Shown here: one piece after another, positions 26,475 to 36,144 of the stretch | Layout: the number at the start of each line of letters is the position of its first letter | Position numbering within the stretch: the first letter of the stretch is position 1 | Assembly: GCA_964534275.1 (NCBI GenBank) | Contig: CAZHQG010000006.1 | Location: 1 to 64,000 of the forward strand | Direction of reading: 5' to 3' | DNA length: 64,000 nt | Source of the DNA: HRBIN30 sp964534275 | Lineage (GTDB): Bacteria > Desulfobacterota > Binatia > HRBIN30 | Notes under the pieces: generated by a model | The model's database searches: none | Told to the model about the DNA's origin: nothing | What the model saw: the letters and a program-made list of their open reading frames with translations, nothing else | Program-made: the position numbers and the translations under genes

Positions 26475-27953
26475 ATGGGGAACCCGTTGCCGCGGCTCCA
26501 TGTGCGCAACCTGTTCTTCGTAGCTTTGGGATTGGTGCACTTGGCTGCCTTCGTGTCTTTGGCAGTGCAGGTGCCGGTGCTGATCGGTTCGCGTGGTCTT
26601 TTACCGGCGGCGCCGTGGCTGGAAGCCCTCCGGGATCGCGTCGGCTTCGCTGATCTTCCTACGGTGTTTTGGGTCGACGCAAGCGATCGCACGTTGCAAA
26701 CCGCCGCTGGGATCGGCGTGGCGCTAAGCCTCGGTCTCGTATGGGGCGTAGCGCCGAGGCTCATTTTGGCGTTGCTGTGGGCCTTGTACCTTTCGTTCGT
26801 GTCGGTCGGGCAGGTGTTTTTTGCGTTCCAATGGGACCAATTGCTCCTGGAAACCACACTGTTGGCGCTTTTTGTAGCGCCCGGGCGAGTGGACCATCGC
26901 GGGAACCCTCCGGCCTTGCCGGCGGTGTTTTTGATGCAGTGGCTGCTCGTGCGCCTTCACGTCGAGTCCGGCCTGGCGAAGCTCCTCTCCGGAGATCCGA
27001 GCTGGCGCGATTTCACCGCGACGGTGACTTATTACGAAACCGCGCCTCTGCCTACCTGGCTGGGATGGTACGCGCACCAACTGCCGGCGTGGTGCCACCG
27101 GCTTTCAGCGTTCGCGACGTTGGTCATCGAGATCGTTGTGCCTTGGGGAATTTGGGGGCCGCGCTGGATGAGGCGGGCTTCGGTTGGTGCGCTGGCCATG
27201 CTCCAAGTGTTGATTCTTGCAACTGCTAATTACGGCTTCTTCAACTACTTAACTTTGGCCTTGTGCCTTTGGGGGCTGGACGACGGCGATCTCGCTGCAC
27301 TCGCGCGCAAACTGCGGGTGGCGCCGACGGTTCGCGCTCGAACGGCTGCGAAGGCGAGCCACACACCGCGTTGGCGAGCCCTCGCGCTTTGGGTTTTGGT
27401 GGCAGTGTGGGTCCCCCTTTCTCTCGTGCCGTTCTTCCATTTCATCCCGCCGCTACGCGGCACGCTGCAAGAATGGAGAAGCCGGCTCGAGCCGTTTCGC
27501 TCGGTGAACGCGTACCACTTGTTCGCTTCGATGACCTATGTGCGCAACGAAGCCGTGATCGAGGGATCGAACGACGGTCACACTTGGAGCGCGTACGAGT
27601 TCCACTACAAGCCAGGAGCGGTGACTCGGGCGCCGGGCTTCGTGGCACCGCATCAGCCGCGGGTGGATTTTCAGATGTGGTTTTTACTGCTGCGTGGGCG
27701 TGCCCCTCGCGACCGTTATTTTCAGAACCTTTTGGCTCGCATGCTCACGTCCCCCGACGCGGTAAGGCCATTGTTCGCGAGGGATCCGTTCGATGGACGC
27801 CCGCCCAAATGGTTGCGCGTGCAAGTGTACCGTTACCGGTTCACCGACGATGCTGTTCGGCGAACCACCGGTGCATGGTGGCAAAGAGAACTCCTCGCTT
27901 CTTTGGGGCCAGTGAGCGCCGACGATTTCGCTGGAGCTTTGCCGCGAGACTAG
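26475..27953 (+). CDS. Lipase-maturation-factor-like integral membrane protein
   Basis: 492 residues. About six to eight membrane helices lie in the first 330 residues, with the conserved stretch FFAFQWDQLLLETTLLALF and then RLHVESGLAKLLSGDPSWRDFTA typical of the LMF1/LMF2 family. The C-terminal third is soluble (VNAYHLFASMTYVRNE, RVDFQMWF). Animal LMF1 helps lipases fold in the ER. Bacterial members are common but mostly uncharacterised, so a role in exported enzyme folding is only an inference. It starts 9 bases after the Cys-rich protein stop and so is probably co-transcribed with it. Confidence 0.85.
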   Translation: MGNPLPRLHVRNLFFVALGLVHLAAFVSLAVQVPVLIGSRGLLPAAPWLEALRDRVGFADLPTVFWVDASDRTLQTAAGIGVALSLGLVWGVAPRLILALLWALYLSFVSVGQVFFAFQWDQLLLETTLLALFVAPGRVDHRGNPPALPAVFLMQWLLVRLHVESGLAKLLSGDPSWRDFTATVTYYETAPLPTWLGWYAHQLPAWCHRLSAFATLVIEIVVPWGIWGPRWMRRASVGALAMLQVLILATANYGFFNYLTLALCLWGLDDGDLAALARKLRVAPTVRARTAAKASHTPRWRALALWVLVAVWVPLSLVPFFHFIPPLRGTLQEWRSRLEPFRSVNAYHLFASMTYVRNEAVIEGSNDGHTWSAYEFHYKPGAVTRAPGFVAPHQPRVDFQMWFLLLRGRAPRDRYFQNLLARMLTSPDAVRPLFARDPFDGRPPKWLRVQVYRYRFTDDAVRRTTGAWWQRELLASLGPVSADDFAGALPRD

Positions 27954-28107
27954 AAGTGTCAGCGGCGCGAGAACCGCAGTCTTCGCCGGGTTGGGCGCTC
28001 GGTGGTAGCGCGGCGGGACGAGCGTGCCCTTTGCTTGCTGTAGCTTTGGTCGCGGCTTACAAGCACGAACGGTGTCGGTTTCGAGTACACCGTGAAGGAG
28101 AACGTAG

Positions 28108-29298
28108 ATGTCCAGCGACTATTTGCGCTTTGGGATTTTTCTTGCGCCGTTTCACCCCGTCGGGCAAAACCCGACGCTTGCTTTGCAGCGGGATTTCGAA
28201 CTCATCGAGTGGCTCGACCGCCTGGGTTACGACGAAGCCTGGATCGGCGAGCATCACTCTGCAGGCTACGAGATTATCGCGTGCCCCGAGGTGTTCATTG
28301 CCGCGGCTGCGGAACGGACGCGGCGAATCAAACTCGGTACGGGTGTGGTCTCGTTGCCGTACCACCATCCGCTCATGGTGGCCGATCGGATCATGCAACT
28401 GGACCACCAAACTCGCGGGCGCGTGATGTTCGGGGTAGGTCCGGGCGCGCTTCCTTCGGATGCCTTTATGATGGGCATCGATGTGCAGCGCCAGCGCGAC
28501 ATGATGGACGAAGCCTTGGCTGCCCTAGTGCCACTGCTGCGCGGAGAAACCGTGACCATGGAAACCGACTGGTTCAAACTCCGAGAAGCGCGGCTGCAAT
28601 TGGCCCCGTACACCAAACCGCACGTGGAAATTGCGGTGGCATCGCAAGTGTCTCCCGCGGGAGCACGTGCGGCAGGCAAATATGGCTTGAGCTTATTGTC
28701 GCTAGGCGCCACCACCACTGGTGGGTTCAATGCCTTGGGTTCCAACTGGGAGATTTGCGAGCAAAAGGCACGAGAGCACGGGCAGCAAGTGCATCGGGCG
28801 AATTGGCGCTTGGTCGGGCCGATGCACATTGCCGAAACCCGCGACCGCGCACGGCAAAACGTGAAATTCGGCCTCGGAGCCTGGCTCGATTACTTTCGCG
28901 AAGTGGCTGCCTTGCCGTTGGCGCCGGAAGGCCCGATCGACGACGCCGTCGACGCCATGATCGCCTCGGGCCTGGCGGTCATTGGCACTCCGGAAGATGC
29001 GATCGCGCAAATTTACCGGTTGAAAGAACAGTCGGGGGGCTTCGGGTGTTTCTTGCAAATGGCCCACGAGTGGGCAGACCGCGAAGCGACCTTGCGCAGC
29101 TACGAGCTGTTCGCGCGGTATGTGATGCCGGAATTCCAAGGAGCGGTGGAACCACCCAGGGCTTCGCGCGACTGGGCGGCAGCAAACCGCTCGACGTTCA
29201 TTGGTGCCGCGATGCAAGCCATCATGACCCAAATTGCCCGGCACGCTGAAGAACAACAGCAAAAGCAGGAAGAGCCTGCTCGAAAAACTGGTTCTTGA
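28108..29298 (+). CDS. Luciferase-like (LLM) flavin-dependent monooxygenase, limonene-monooxygenase-like
   Basis: 396 residues, a TIM-barrel bacterial-luciferase-family flavoenzyme. The N-terminus LRFGIFLAPFHPVGQNPTLA and GYDEAWIGEHHSAGYE match the subgroup containing limonene 1,2-monooxygenase (LimB). KLGTGVVSLPYHHP and GRVMFGVGPG are standard LLM strands that bind reduced flavin. A partner reductase would supply FMNH2, and none is encoded nearby. The substrate is unknown; a terpene or alkanal is plausible. A GGAGAA ribosome site precedes the ATG. It is separated from the lipase-maturation-factor-like gene by 154 bases. Confidence 0.85.
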   Translation: MSSDYLRFGIFLAPFHPVGQNPTLALQRDFELIEWLDRLGYDEAWIGEHHSAGYEIIACPEVFIAAAAERTRRIKLGTGVVSLPYHHPLMVADRIMQLDHQTRGRVMFGVGPGALPSDAFMMGIDVQRQRDMMDEALAALVPLLRGETVTMETDWFKLREARLQLAPYTKPHVEIAVASQVSPAGARAAGKYGLSLLSLGATTTGGFNALGSNWEICEQKAREHGQQVHRANWRLVGPMHIAETRDRARQNVKFGLGAWLDYFREVAALPLAPEGPIDDAVDAMIASGLAVIGTPEDAIAQIYRLKEQSGGFGCFLQMAHEWADREATLRSYELFARYVMPEFQGAVEPPRASRDWAAANRSTFIGAAMQAIMTQIARHAEEQQQKQEEPARKTGS

Positions 29299-29608
29299 TC
29301 TCTCGGTCGCTCCGGCTTACCGCGCTTGCGCGAGGGAACTCGGCCACCTGGGCCCTCCAAGGCAGCGAGCGGGGCCGCTGCGGATCACTCGCGGCTAGCC
29401 GGTGGGGCGGACGCTGAGCGGAACGGAGGTGTTTGTTCCGATGCGTCGCGCCCGTCGAGTTGGCGACGGACTGCCTTGCACACCAGGGGCGGAGGAGACG
29501 TGCATCGTGGACCCCCAGCCCGTTAGCGCGCTGCGTTCCCGGCCCCGAGGCGCTAGCTGCTTCGTTGGTACGGAGTGACGCAGGGACGTTGGTACGACCG
29601 TGCGGGTT
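29299..29608. other. Convergent intergenic region, no gene seen
   Basis: 310 bases lie between the LLM monooxygenase (plus) and recO (minus). Short open frames are Ala/Gly/Arg-rich, without ribosome sites. I see no strong terminator; only short GC-rich inverted repeats such as CGCGCTTGCGCG near 29321. Confidence 0.5.
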
Positions 29609-30373
29609 TTAGTCGTGCCGTACTTGTCTCAGAACTTGCAGCGAACGCAGAGGACGGCGGAGATGCGGAGCAAGGAGCGCGGAAAGCGCCAGCGAAGATT
29701 CGTTCATGGTGCGGGAGTCGAAATGCTGCTGCTGCGCGTCGGGCAGGGTCATGGATTTAAGTGCTTCGAGACCCTCGATCGTGGCCCCGTGAAGGGCGAG
29801 GCATCGGGGAGCAGAGGCCCCGGGGGCACAGTCCGAGCAAAAAGTGTAATTATGTTCGGGGTCCAGGATCGCTGAGTCGCGACCGAACAAATCCGCGCCG
29901 CATCGCGAACAATTGCGCAGTGGCGGCGCATAGCCCGCGTGGGTGAGGAGTTTCATTTCGAACGCACGCAAAAAGGGGGCAGTCGCCGGCCGCTCTACCA
30001 GTAACTCCAGGGCTAAGTCTAATAACGCGAACATTTCGGGTACGGCGTGGGCCTCCTCTGTCAGCACGTCCACCAGCTCGGCAAGGTACTGGGCATATGC
30101 CAGCCGGGGGAGCTCGGAGTACACGCTCGCGGGGCGGCGCAAGTCGCACCGTTCCATGAACACCAAGCCAGGGCCGGAGCGCGGGCGGTAATACACCCGC
30201 ACTCGGGCGAGGGGATCGAGGCAATTCGGAAATCGCCGGCGCGAATTCTTTGCTCCCTTTGCGATTCCGGTCAGCTTGCCCGCGTGATCGGTGAGAAAGG
30301 TGACGATCTTGTCCGATTCTGCGTACGGGCGAACGCGCAGGACGATCGCCTCGGCACTGGTACTGAGTGGCAC
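29609..30373 (-). CDS. recO: DNA repair protein RecO
   Basis: About 254 residues from a GTG at 30373; a TTG 36 bases further out is in frame. The sequence around AEAIVLRVRPYAESDKIVTFLT is the conserved RecO N-terminal OB-fold opening, followed by KGAKNSRRRF. A four-Cys zinc motif (CSRCGADLF and CSDCAPGA) and a C-terminal PHLRRPLRSLQVL match the family. RecO anneals DNA and, with RecR, loads RecA at gaps. It is divergent from grpE, with 133 bases between start codons. The start is uncertain because no clear ribosome site is seen. Confidence 0.88.
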   Translation of the reverse strand: MPLSTSAEAIVLRVRPYAESDKIVTFLTDHAGKLTGIAKGAKNSRRRFPNCLDPLARVRVYYRPRSGPGLVFMERCDLRRPASVYSELPRLAYAQYLAELVDVLTEEAHAVPEMFALLDLALELLVERPATAPFLRAFEMKLLTHAGYAPPLRNCSRCGADLFGRDSAILDPEHNYTFCSDCAPGASAPRCLALHGATIEGLEALKSMTLPDAQQQHFDSRTMNESSLALSALLAPHLRRPLRSLQVLRQVRHD

Positions 30374-30506
30374 GGAGCAAGGGAAAACACGGGCGCGTTC
30401 GGTTGACAAGGTTGGAGCCCGTTCTTAGCTTTCGACCGCTTCCTTCCAGAAGTGCGGCAGGTGTGAAGCGGTTTGGCGCTGGTGGAACGAGGAAGCGCGA
30501 ACAGCC

Positions 30507-31145
30507 ATGGCAGGACCCAAGACAGACGAAGCATTGGAGAACCAGAACTTGGACGCGAAACAACCCGAAACGAAGGCCGACGGCGGCGAAGCGGATCCTT
30601 CTCGTGCCGCGAGCTCCGGGCCGGAGCAGGAGATCGAGAGCTTGCGTGCGCGTGTGCGTGAGCTCGAGCTCGAACTAGAAGAGGCCCGCAAGGCGTACCT
30701 GTACGAGCGGGCGGAGTTGGAGAACTTCAAGAAGCGGATGCAGCGGGAGCAACACGAGCTCTTGCGGTACGCAACGGAGCCGCTCGTTCGAGATTTGCTG
30801 CCGGTCGTGGACAGCCTCGAGCGCGCACTCTTACACGCCAAAGCGGGGGAGCAGTCGATCATCGAAGGGGTGGAACTGACCCTAAAGATGTTTCTCGACG
30901 CATTGCAGCGCCACGGGGTCAGTCGCGTGGAGGCTGCCGGGGAAGTGTTCGACCCGACGCGGCACGAAGCGGTGGCACATTTGGAATCCGAGGAGCACGC
31001 CGCGAACCAGGTGATCGAGCAACACCAAGTGGGCTACATGTTGCACGATCGCTTGGTGCGACCGGCGTTGGTGAGCGTGAGCCGCGGCCGGACAAATTCC
31101 GGCGCCAACGGGAGCGCGGTTGCGGCGGCGGAAAACAGTGATTAA
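30507..31145 (+). CDS. grpE: Nucleotide exchange factor GrpE
   Basis: 212 residues. An acidic disordered N-terminus and a long helix (EQEIESLRARVRELELELEEARKAYLYERAELENFKKRMQ region, about 40-75) lead into the beta domain (VSRVEAAGEVFDPTRHEAVA). GrpE releases ADP from DnaK. It is the first gene of grpE-dnaK-dnaJ. No hrcA precedes it and no CIRCE inverted repeat is visible upstream, so heat control, if present, is not HrcA-type at this promoter. Confidence 0.93.
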   Translation: MAGPKTDEALENQNLDAKQPETKADGGEADPSRAASSGPEQEIESLRARVRELELELEEARKAYLYERAELENFKKRMQREQHELLRYATEPLVRDLLPVVDSLERALLHAKAGEQSIIEGVELTLKMFLDALQRHGVSRVEAAGEVFDPTRHEAVAHLESEEHAANQVIEQHQVGYMLHDRLVRPALVSVSRGRTNSGANGSAVAAAENSD

Positions 31146-31187
31146 CGCCTCGAACGTACTGCACCGGCACGAAGGAGAACAAAGCTT

Positions 31188-33110
31188 ATGAGCAAAGCAA
31201 TCGGAATCGACTTGGGAACCACGAACTCATGCGTGGCGGTCATGGAGGGCGGCGAGCCCAAAGTGATCACCAACGCCGAAGGAGGGCGGATCACGCCATC
31301 AGTCGTGGCCTTTACCGAAGCAGGGGAAATCTTGGTGGGGCAAATCGCCTACCGCCAAGCGATTACCAATCCGGAAAATACCATTTTTGCCGTGAAGCGC
31401 TTGATGGGTCGCAAGTACGACGACCCGGAAGTCCAGCGCGCCATGAAGGTGTTGCCGTACAAGATCGTGCGCGCAGACAATGGCGACGCTTGGGTGGAGG
31501 TACGCGGCAAGCGTTACAGTCCGCCGGAAATTTCGGCGTTCATCTTGCAGAAGATGAAACGTACAGCCGAAGACTACCTCGGCGAACCGGTCACGGATGC
31601 CGTGATTACCGTGCCCGCGTACTTTAACGATAGCCAGCGGCAAGCAACGAAGGACGCTGGCCGCATTGCGGGCCTCAACGTACTGCGCATTATCAACGAG
31701 CCCACAGCCGCGGCATTGGCCTACGGGCTCGACAAGAAAAAGGACGAGAAAATTGCCGTCTTCGATTTAGGTGGCGGCACGTTCGATATCTCCATTCTGG
31801 AAATCGGCGATGGAGTGTTCGAAGTAAAAGCCACCAACGGGGACACCTTTTTGGGCGGCGTGGATTTCGACCAGCGCATCATCGAGTACCTGGCAGACGA
31901 GTTTCGCAAAGACCACGGGATCGACTTGCGCAAAGACCGCATGGCGTTGCAGCGCCTCAAGGAGGCTGCAGAAAAGGCCAAGTGCGAGCTGTCGACCTCG
32001 ATGGAAACGGAGATCAATCTCCCATTTATTACCGCCGATGCTTCGGGGCCGAAGCACCTCAACATGAAGCTCACGCGGGCCAAACTGGAGGCCTTGTGTG
32101 CGGACTTGATCGACCGGCTAGAGGGGCCGTGCCTCGCGGCACTGAAAGATGCAGGCCTGAGCGCCAGCGACATCGACGAAGTCATTCTGGTTGGCGGCAT
32201 GACTCGGATGCCTGCTGTGCAGGCGCGGGTAAAGAAGATTTTTGGCAAGGAGCCGCACAAGGGCGTGAACCCCGACGAAGTCGTTGCTGTGGGTGCAGCC
32301 ATTCAAGCGGGTGTTCTGAAGGGCGAAGTGAAGGACGTGCTGTTGCTTGACGTCACGCCCTTGTCCTTGGGGATCGAAACTCTCGGTGGGGTGTTCACGA
32401 AGATCATCGAGCGGAATACGACCATTCCCACCCGCAAGAGCCAAATCTTCTCCACTGCGTCGGATAACCAAACCGCGGTCACCATCCGCGTGTACCAAGG
32501 GGAACGGGAGATGGCTGCTGACAACAAGTTGCTCGGCCAGTTCGACCTGATCGGAATCCCACCCGCACCACGCGGCGTGCCGCAAATCGAGGTAACGTTC
32601 GACATCGACGCCAACGGCATCGTGCATGTGTCGGCGAAAGACTTGGGAACGGGCAAAGAGCAGTCGATCCGCATTACCGCCTCCAGCGGGCTCACCGAGG
32701 AAGAAATCAAACGGATGATCAAAGAGGCGGAAATGCACGCTGCGGAGGACCGCAAGCGCCGCGAAACCGCGGAGGCTCGCAACCAACTGGACGCGCTCGT
32801 GTACCAAACCGAGAAAAATCTCAAGGAACATGGCGCGCAGCTCGATGCTTCCACGCGAAGCAACATCGAGGATGCCTTGGCTCAAGCGAAGAAGGAACTC
32901 GAAGGCAACGATGCCGAGGCCATGCGGCGTGCCACGGAACGGCTGACGCAGGCTGCACACAAGCTTGCCGAGGTGATGTACCACCAAGCACGCGGGCAAG
33001 CCGGGTCCACCGGCCAAACCCAAGCAGGCGGTGGCGACAGCGGTGCCTCTGCGCGGCGTGGAGGCGATGACGCCGTGGATGCCGACTTCGAAGAAGTCAA
33101 AGGCTCCTGA
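31188..33110 (+). CDS. dnaK: Molecular chaperone DnaK (Hsp70)
   Basis: 640 residues, the standard length. It has GIDLGTTNSCVAVMEGG at the N-terminus, IINEPTAAALAYG and the phosphate loop FDLGGGTFD in the actin-like ATPase domain, the linker DVLLLDVTPLSLG, the peptide-binding domain, and an acidic C-terminal DADFEEV tail. It binds unfolded peptides in the cytoplasm in an ATP cycle with DnaJ and GrpE. An AAGGAGAA ribosome site precedes the ATG, 42 bases after grpE. A hairpin with a T tract lies between it and dnaJ. Confidence 0.97.
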   Translation: MSKAIGIDLGTTNSCVAVMEGGEPKVITNAEGGRITPSVVAFTEAGEILVGQIAYRQAITNPENTIFAVKRLMGRKYDDPEVQRAMKVLPYKIVRADNGDAWVEVRGKRYSPPEISAFILQKMKRTAEDYLGEPVTDAVITVPAYFNDSQRQATKDAGRIAGLNVLRIINEPTAAALAYGLDKKKDEKIAVFDLGGGTFDISILEIGDGVFEVKATNGDTFLGGVDFDQRIIEYLADEFRKDHGIDLRKDRMALQRLKEAAEKAKCELSTSMETEINLPFITADASGPKHLNMKLTRAKLEALCADLIDRLEGPCLAALKDAGLSASDIDEVILVGGMTRMPAVQARVKKIFGKEPHKGVNPDEVVAVGAAIQAGVLKGEVKDVLLLDVTPLSLGIETLGGVFTKIIERNTTIPTRKSQIFSTASDNQTAVTIRVYQGEREMAADNKLLGQFDLIGIPPAPRGVPQIEVTFDIDANGIVHVSAKDLGTGKEQSIRITASSGLTEEEIKRMIKEAEMHAAEDRKRRETAEARNQLDALVYQTEKNLKEHGAQLDASTRSNIEDALAQAKKELEGNDAEAMRRATERLTQAAHKLAEVMYHQARGQAGSTGQTQAGGGDSGASARRGGDDAVDADFEEVKGS

Positions 33111-33136
33111 TGGCGCCGTTCCTGAACGCATCAAAG

Positions 33137-33166
33137 GCCCTCCCTCGACCATGAGGGAGGGCTTTT
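33137..33166 (+). terminator. Hairpin with T tract between dnaK and dnaJ
   Basis: A perfect 10-bp stem (33137-33146 with 33153-33162), loop GACCAT, followed by TTTT. It looks like an intrinsic terminator. Since dnaJ follows only 27 bases later with no obvious promoter, it may act as a partial attenuator lowering dnaJ relative to dnaK. Confidence 0.75.
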
Positions 33167-33193
33167 GTATGTTCGGACGGAGGTTTTTCGGCC

Positions 33194-34312
33194 GTGCCAC
33201 AGAAGCGGGACTATTACGAAATCTTGGGTGTCAGCCGCTCGGCGACACCTGAGGAAATCAAGAAAGCTTACCGCAAGCTTGCCTTGAAGTATCACCCCGA
33301 CCGCAATCCGGGGGACAAGCAGGCCGAGGAGAAATTCAAAGAAGCCTCGGAAGCGTACCAAGTACTCAGCGATCCGGAGAAACGAGCGCAGTACGATCGC
33401 CTCGGTCACGCCGCGTTCGAGCAAGGCGCTGGAGGGTTTGGTGGCTTCGACTTTTCGGCGACCAATTTCGAAGACTTGTTCGGCGACCTGTTCGGCGAGT
33501 TCTTCGGTACTGGACGCCGACGTGGCCGCGCGCGCCCGCGTCGCGGCGAGGATTTGCGGTACGATCTCGAACTCTCCTTCGAGGAAGCGGCGTTCGGCAC
33601 CGAGAAAATCATCGAGGTTCCGCGCTTAGTGACGTGTGACGCATGTCACGGACGGGGAACGAAAGACGGAGTGGAGCGGCCCACCTGCCCGGCGTGCCGC
33701 GGGACCGGCCAAGTCCGTTACCAGCAAGGCTTCTTCACCATTGCCAAAACCTGCGGGCAGTGCAGCGGAGAAGGTACCGTCGTTCGCGATCCCTGCCGCG
33801 CATGTCGTGGTGTGGGTTGGGTGGAGAAACGTTTCCCGGTGAAAGTACGGATTCCTCCAGGGGTCGACACGGGAACACGCTTGAGGCTGCGGGGAGAGGG
33901 CGAGCCCAGCCCGAATGGCGGTCCGCCAGGCGACCTGTACGTCGTCGTGAAGGTTCAGGAACATCCGCTGTTCCAACGCGACGGGGTGAATGTCCTGTGC
34001 GAAGTTCCGGTGAGCTTTGCCCAGGCGGCGTTAGGCGCAGACATCGAAGTGCCTACGCTCGAGGGCAAAGTGAAAATGAAAGTGCCAGCGGGTACTCAGT
34101 CGGGCACGGTGTTCCGCTTGAAAGGCAAGGGCGTTCCAAACATCCAGGGCCAGGGGCGGGGCGACCAACTCGTGCGGATTGTTGTTGAAGTTCCGCGGAA
34201 ACTGTCGCAAAAGCAACGGGAACTGTTGGAGGAGTTCGCGCGGGTCAGCGGGGAGGAGGTCCACCCGATGACGAAAGGATTTTTCGAAAAAGTGAAGGAG
34301 ATCTTCGGCTGA
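33194..34312 (+). CDS. dnaJ: Chaperone protein DnaJ (Hsp40)
   Basis: 372 residues from a GTG start (VPQKRDYYEILGVS). The J domain has the HPD motif (YHPDRNPGD), followed by a Gly/Phe-rich linker (about 75-110), four zinc-finger repeats (CDACHGRG, CPACRGTG, CGQCSGEG, CRACRGVG), and two C-terminal beta domains. It delivers substrates to DnaK and stimulates its ATPase. The stop codon overlaps the ATG of the next gene by one base (TGATG). Confidence 0.96.
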   Translation: MPQKRDYYEILGVSRSATPEEIKKAYRKLALKYHPDRNPGDKQAEEKFKEASEAYQVLSDPEKRAQYDRLGHAAFEQGAGGFGGFDFSATNFEDLFGDLFGEFFGTGRRRGRARPRRGEDLRYDLELSFEEAAFGTEKIIEVPRLVTCDACHGRGTKDGVERPTCPACRGTGQVRYQQGFFTIAKTCGQCSGEGTVVRDPCRACRGVGWVEKRFPVKVRIPPGVDTGTRLRLRGEGEPSPNGGPPGDLYVVVKVQEHPLFQRDGVNVLCEVPVSFAQAALGADIEVPTLEGKVKMKVPAGTQSGTVFRLKGKGVPNIQGQGRGDQLVRIVVEVPRKLSQKQRELLEEFARVSGEEVHPMTKGFFEKVKEIFG

Positions 34313-36030
34313 TGCAAAGGTGGGCAGCCCGGCTGTGGGCGGTAAGCTTGGGGTTGGCGTTGGCGAGCACGCTGTGGGGATGCGCTGCAAAGGTACAAGC
34401 TCCTCCAGAACCACCAGGAACTGTGCGGCGTGCGGAAGAGGCGTTTCGCTTGCGAGACTACGAGCGCGCCATCGAACTATACCGCACGTACGCAGACTTG
34501 GTCCGGCGCGACCCGTACGTGCCGCGCGTGCTCTATAAAGCCGCGCTCGCCCAGTACGAACTCGGCCGATACGAGGATGTTCTCGCGACTCTTGACGATC
34601 TGCAAGGACGCTACCCCGACAAGCGCTGGGTTCAGGTCGAGGCCCTTCGGGGGGATGCCCAGCGAGCACTGGGCAACCCAATTGCCGCGATCCAAGCCTG
34701 GGATCAGGCGTTCACGGTTGCTCGTCCCGCCGACGAATCGAAACTGCGCTTGCGCATCGCCACTGTGGCTCGCTCGCTGTCCGACGAAGAACTCACCGAG
34801 GCTAGTCAGCTCGTGGCTTCGAAGCCCGCTCGGGAAATCTTGGCCGCGGTGGTCACGCAACGAGAACAGCCGGAAATCCCGGAGCCCTTGCCCGAGTTCG
34901 AAACCGGGCTTGCGCAGGCTGAAGGGACAACGCCCGGAGCCCCCGGCGGAGAAGCCGAAGCTACGGAGGGCACCCTGGGAACAGGTAGTGCGCTAGCGGG
35001 CCCGAGCGGTGCTGCGGCGGAAGCAATTCCAGAAACGCGACTCATTGGTGTGTTGGCGTCTAGCGGCACCGCAGACCAAGGACTCGTCCAGGCCGTCAAG
35101 TTGGCTGTCGATCCGGAATGGATCGCCGTTCGGGAGGCATCCGGCGGTGCGAACGTGACTGCCGCGTTTGCGGATCTGGGTGCGGACCCGAGGGTTGTGG
35201 CCGTGATTGGATCGTCGGCAGGGCGGGCCGAGGAGCTGGCCCGCGTGGCGCGCGAGCGTGCCTTGCCTTTTGTCGACGTCGACGGCGCGGGAGTTGGCGG
35301 TCCTTACTTTGTCTCTGCTGGTGTAGCCCGCAACGAAGCACTGGGTGCGTTGCTGGACTACGCCATCGGACGCGCACGTTTACGCCGCTTCGGGGTAGTC
35401 TATCCCGACACCATGGCAGGACGGCAGTTTTTCGCGTTCGCGCAAGCGGAAATTCTGCGGCGAGGCGGGGAAATTGTCGGGTCCGATGCGTACGCCTCCG
35501 ACACGCGCGGCCTGACCGCCGGCCTGGTTCGCCGTTGGCGAGACAAGGAGAATCTTCAAGCAGTTCTGCTTTCCGACGATGCCGTTGCCGCGGCCACCTT
35601 TGCTCGTTTCCTTCAGAGGGAAATGCCGGACATTCCCTTGCTAGGGGTCGACGCTTGGGAGGCCGTCGGGAACATGGTTCCCGAAGTGAGTGGGGTGGTT
35701 TTCGTGTCGCCGTTTTCGCCGGACCGAGCCACCCATCCTTTCGTGGAGCAGTTTCGCGAAGCCGTGGGGCGGTTGCCGGATGCGCGTGAGGTGTGCGCTT
35801 ACGAAGCCGCAGTGTGGCTGCAGCATGCGGTGGCGAGCGTGCCGCCAGGTTCCGCCCGCGCTGAAGTCTGGGCCGCACTGCAGCGGTCGGACACATTCGA
35901 AGGACCGAGCGGTACGGTGGAGGTCGCCGGCGGCCGGTTTGTGCGGCGCCCGGTGGTGGTGCAGTTCACGAAGGGGGAACTGCACGAGGTTCCTCACCCA
36001 GTGGCGACAGCCCAACTTGCTGGCAACTAA
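34312..36030 (+). CDS. LpoA-like lipoprotein: TPR plus periplasmic-binding-protein fold
   Basis: 572 residues. The signal peptide ends in TLWGC with the lipid-modified Cys at 24. Residues 40-130 resemble tetratricopeptide helices (AEEAFRLRDYERAIELYRTY; YKAALAQYELGRYEDVLATL). A Pro/Glu/Gly-rich linker follows at about 190-240. Residues 240-530 resemble a type I periplasmic binding fold (IGVLASSG, VVAVIGSSAG, FGVVYPDTMAGRQFF, VFVSPFSPD). This is the plan of penicillin-binding protein activators such as LpoA, although amino-acid-sensor lipoproteins share it. It probably acts at the envelope. Its translational coupling to dnaJ is unusual. Confidence 0.8.
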   Translation: MQRWAARLWAVSLGLALASTLWGCAAKVQAPPEPPGTVRRAEEAFRLRDYERAIELYRTYADLVRRDPYVPRVLYKAALAQYELGRYEDVLATLDDLQGRYPDKRWVQVEALRGDAQRALGNPIAAIQAWDQAFTVARPADESKLRLRIATVARSLSDEELTEASQLVASKPAREILAAVVTQREQPEIPEPLPEFETGLAQAEGTTPGAPGGEAEATEGTLGTGSALAGPSGAAAEAIPETRLIGVLASSGTADQGLVQAVKLAVDPEWIAVREASGGANVTAAFADLGADPRVVAVIGSSAGRAEELARVARERALPFVDVDGAGVGGPYFVSAGVARNEALGALLDYAIGRARLRRFGVVYPDTMAGRQFFAFAQAEILRRGGEIVGSDAYASDTRGLTAGLVRRWRDKENLQAVLLSDDAVAAATFARFLQREMPDIPLLGVDAWEAVGNMVPEVSGVVFVSPFSPDRATHPFVEQFREAVGRLPDAREVCAYEAAVWLQHAVASVPPGSARAEVWAALQRSDTFEGPSGTVEVAGGRFVRRPVVVQFTKGELHEVPHPVATAQLAGN

Positions 36031-36100
36031 CGCCCGGCGAAGCCGACCCAGCTCCAAGCTGGCACTGCGCGGTGGAGTCGAGTGCTCGTAAGCGTAGGGC

Positions 36101-36124
36101 ACGCCGCCTCGAGGCGCGTTTTGG
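36101..36124 (+). terminator. Candidate terminator between convergent operons
   Basis: A CGCC/GGCG stem with a TCGA tetraloop, extended by ACG/CGT across one bulged base, is followed by TTTT. It lies between the LpoA-like gene and the convergent chemosensory operon and could serve the plus-strand transcript. Confidence 0.4.
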
Positions 36125-36144
36125 TTTCAGCTCCGACCGCGGTA

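Noticed and set aside
30374..30506. CIRCE heat-shock operator before grpE
   Set aside because: No inverted repeat resembling TTAGCACTC-N9-GAGTGCTAA is present.
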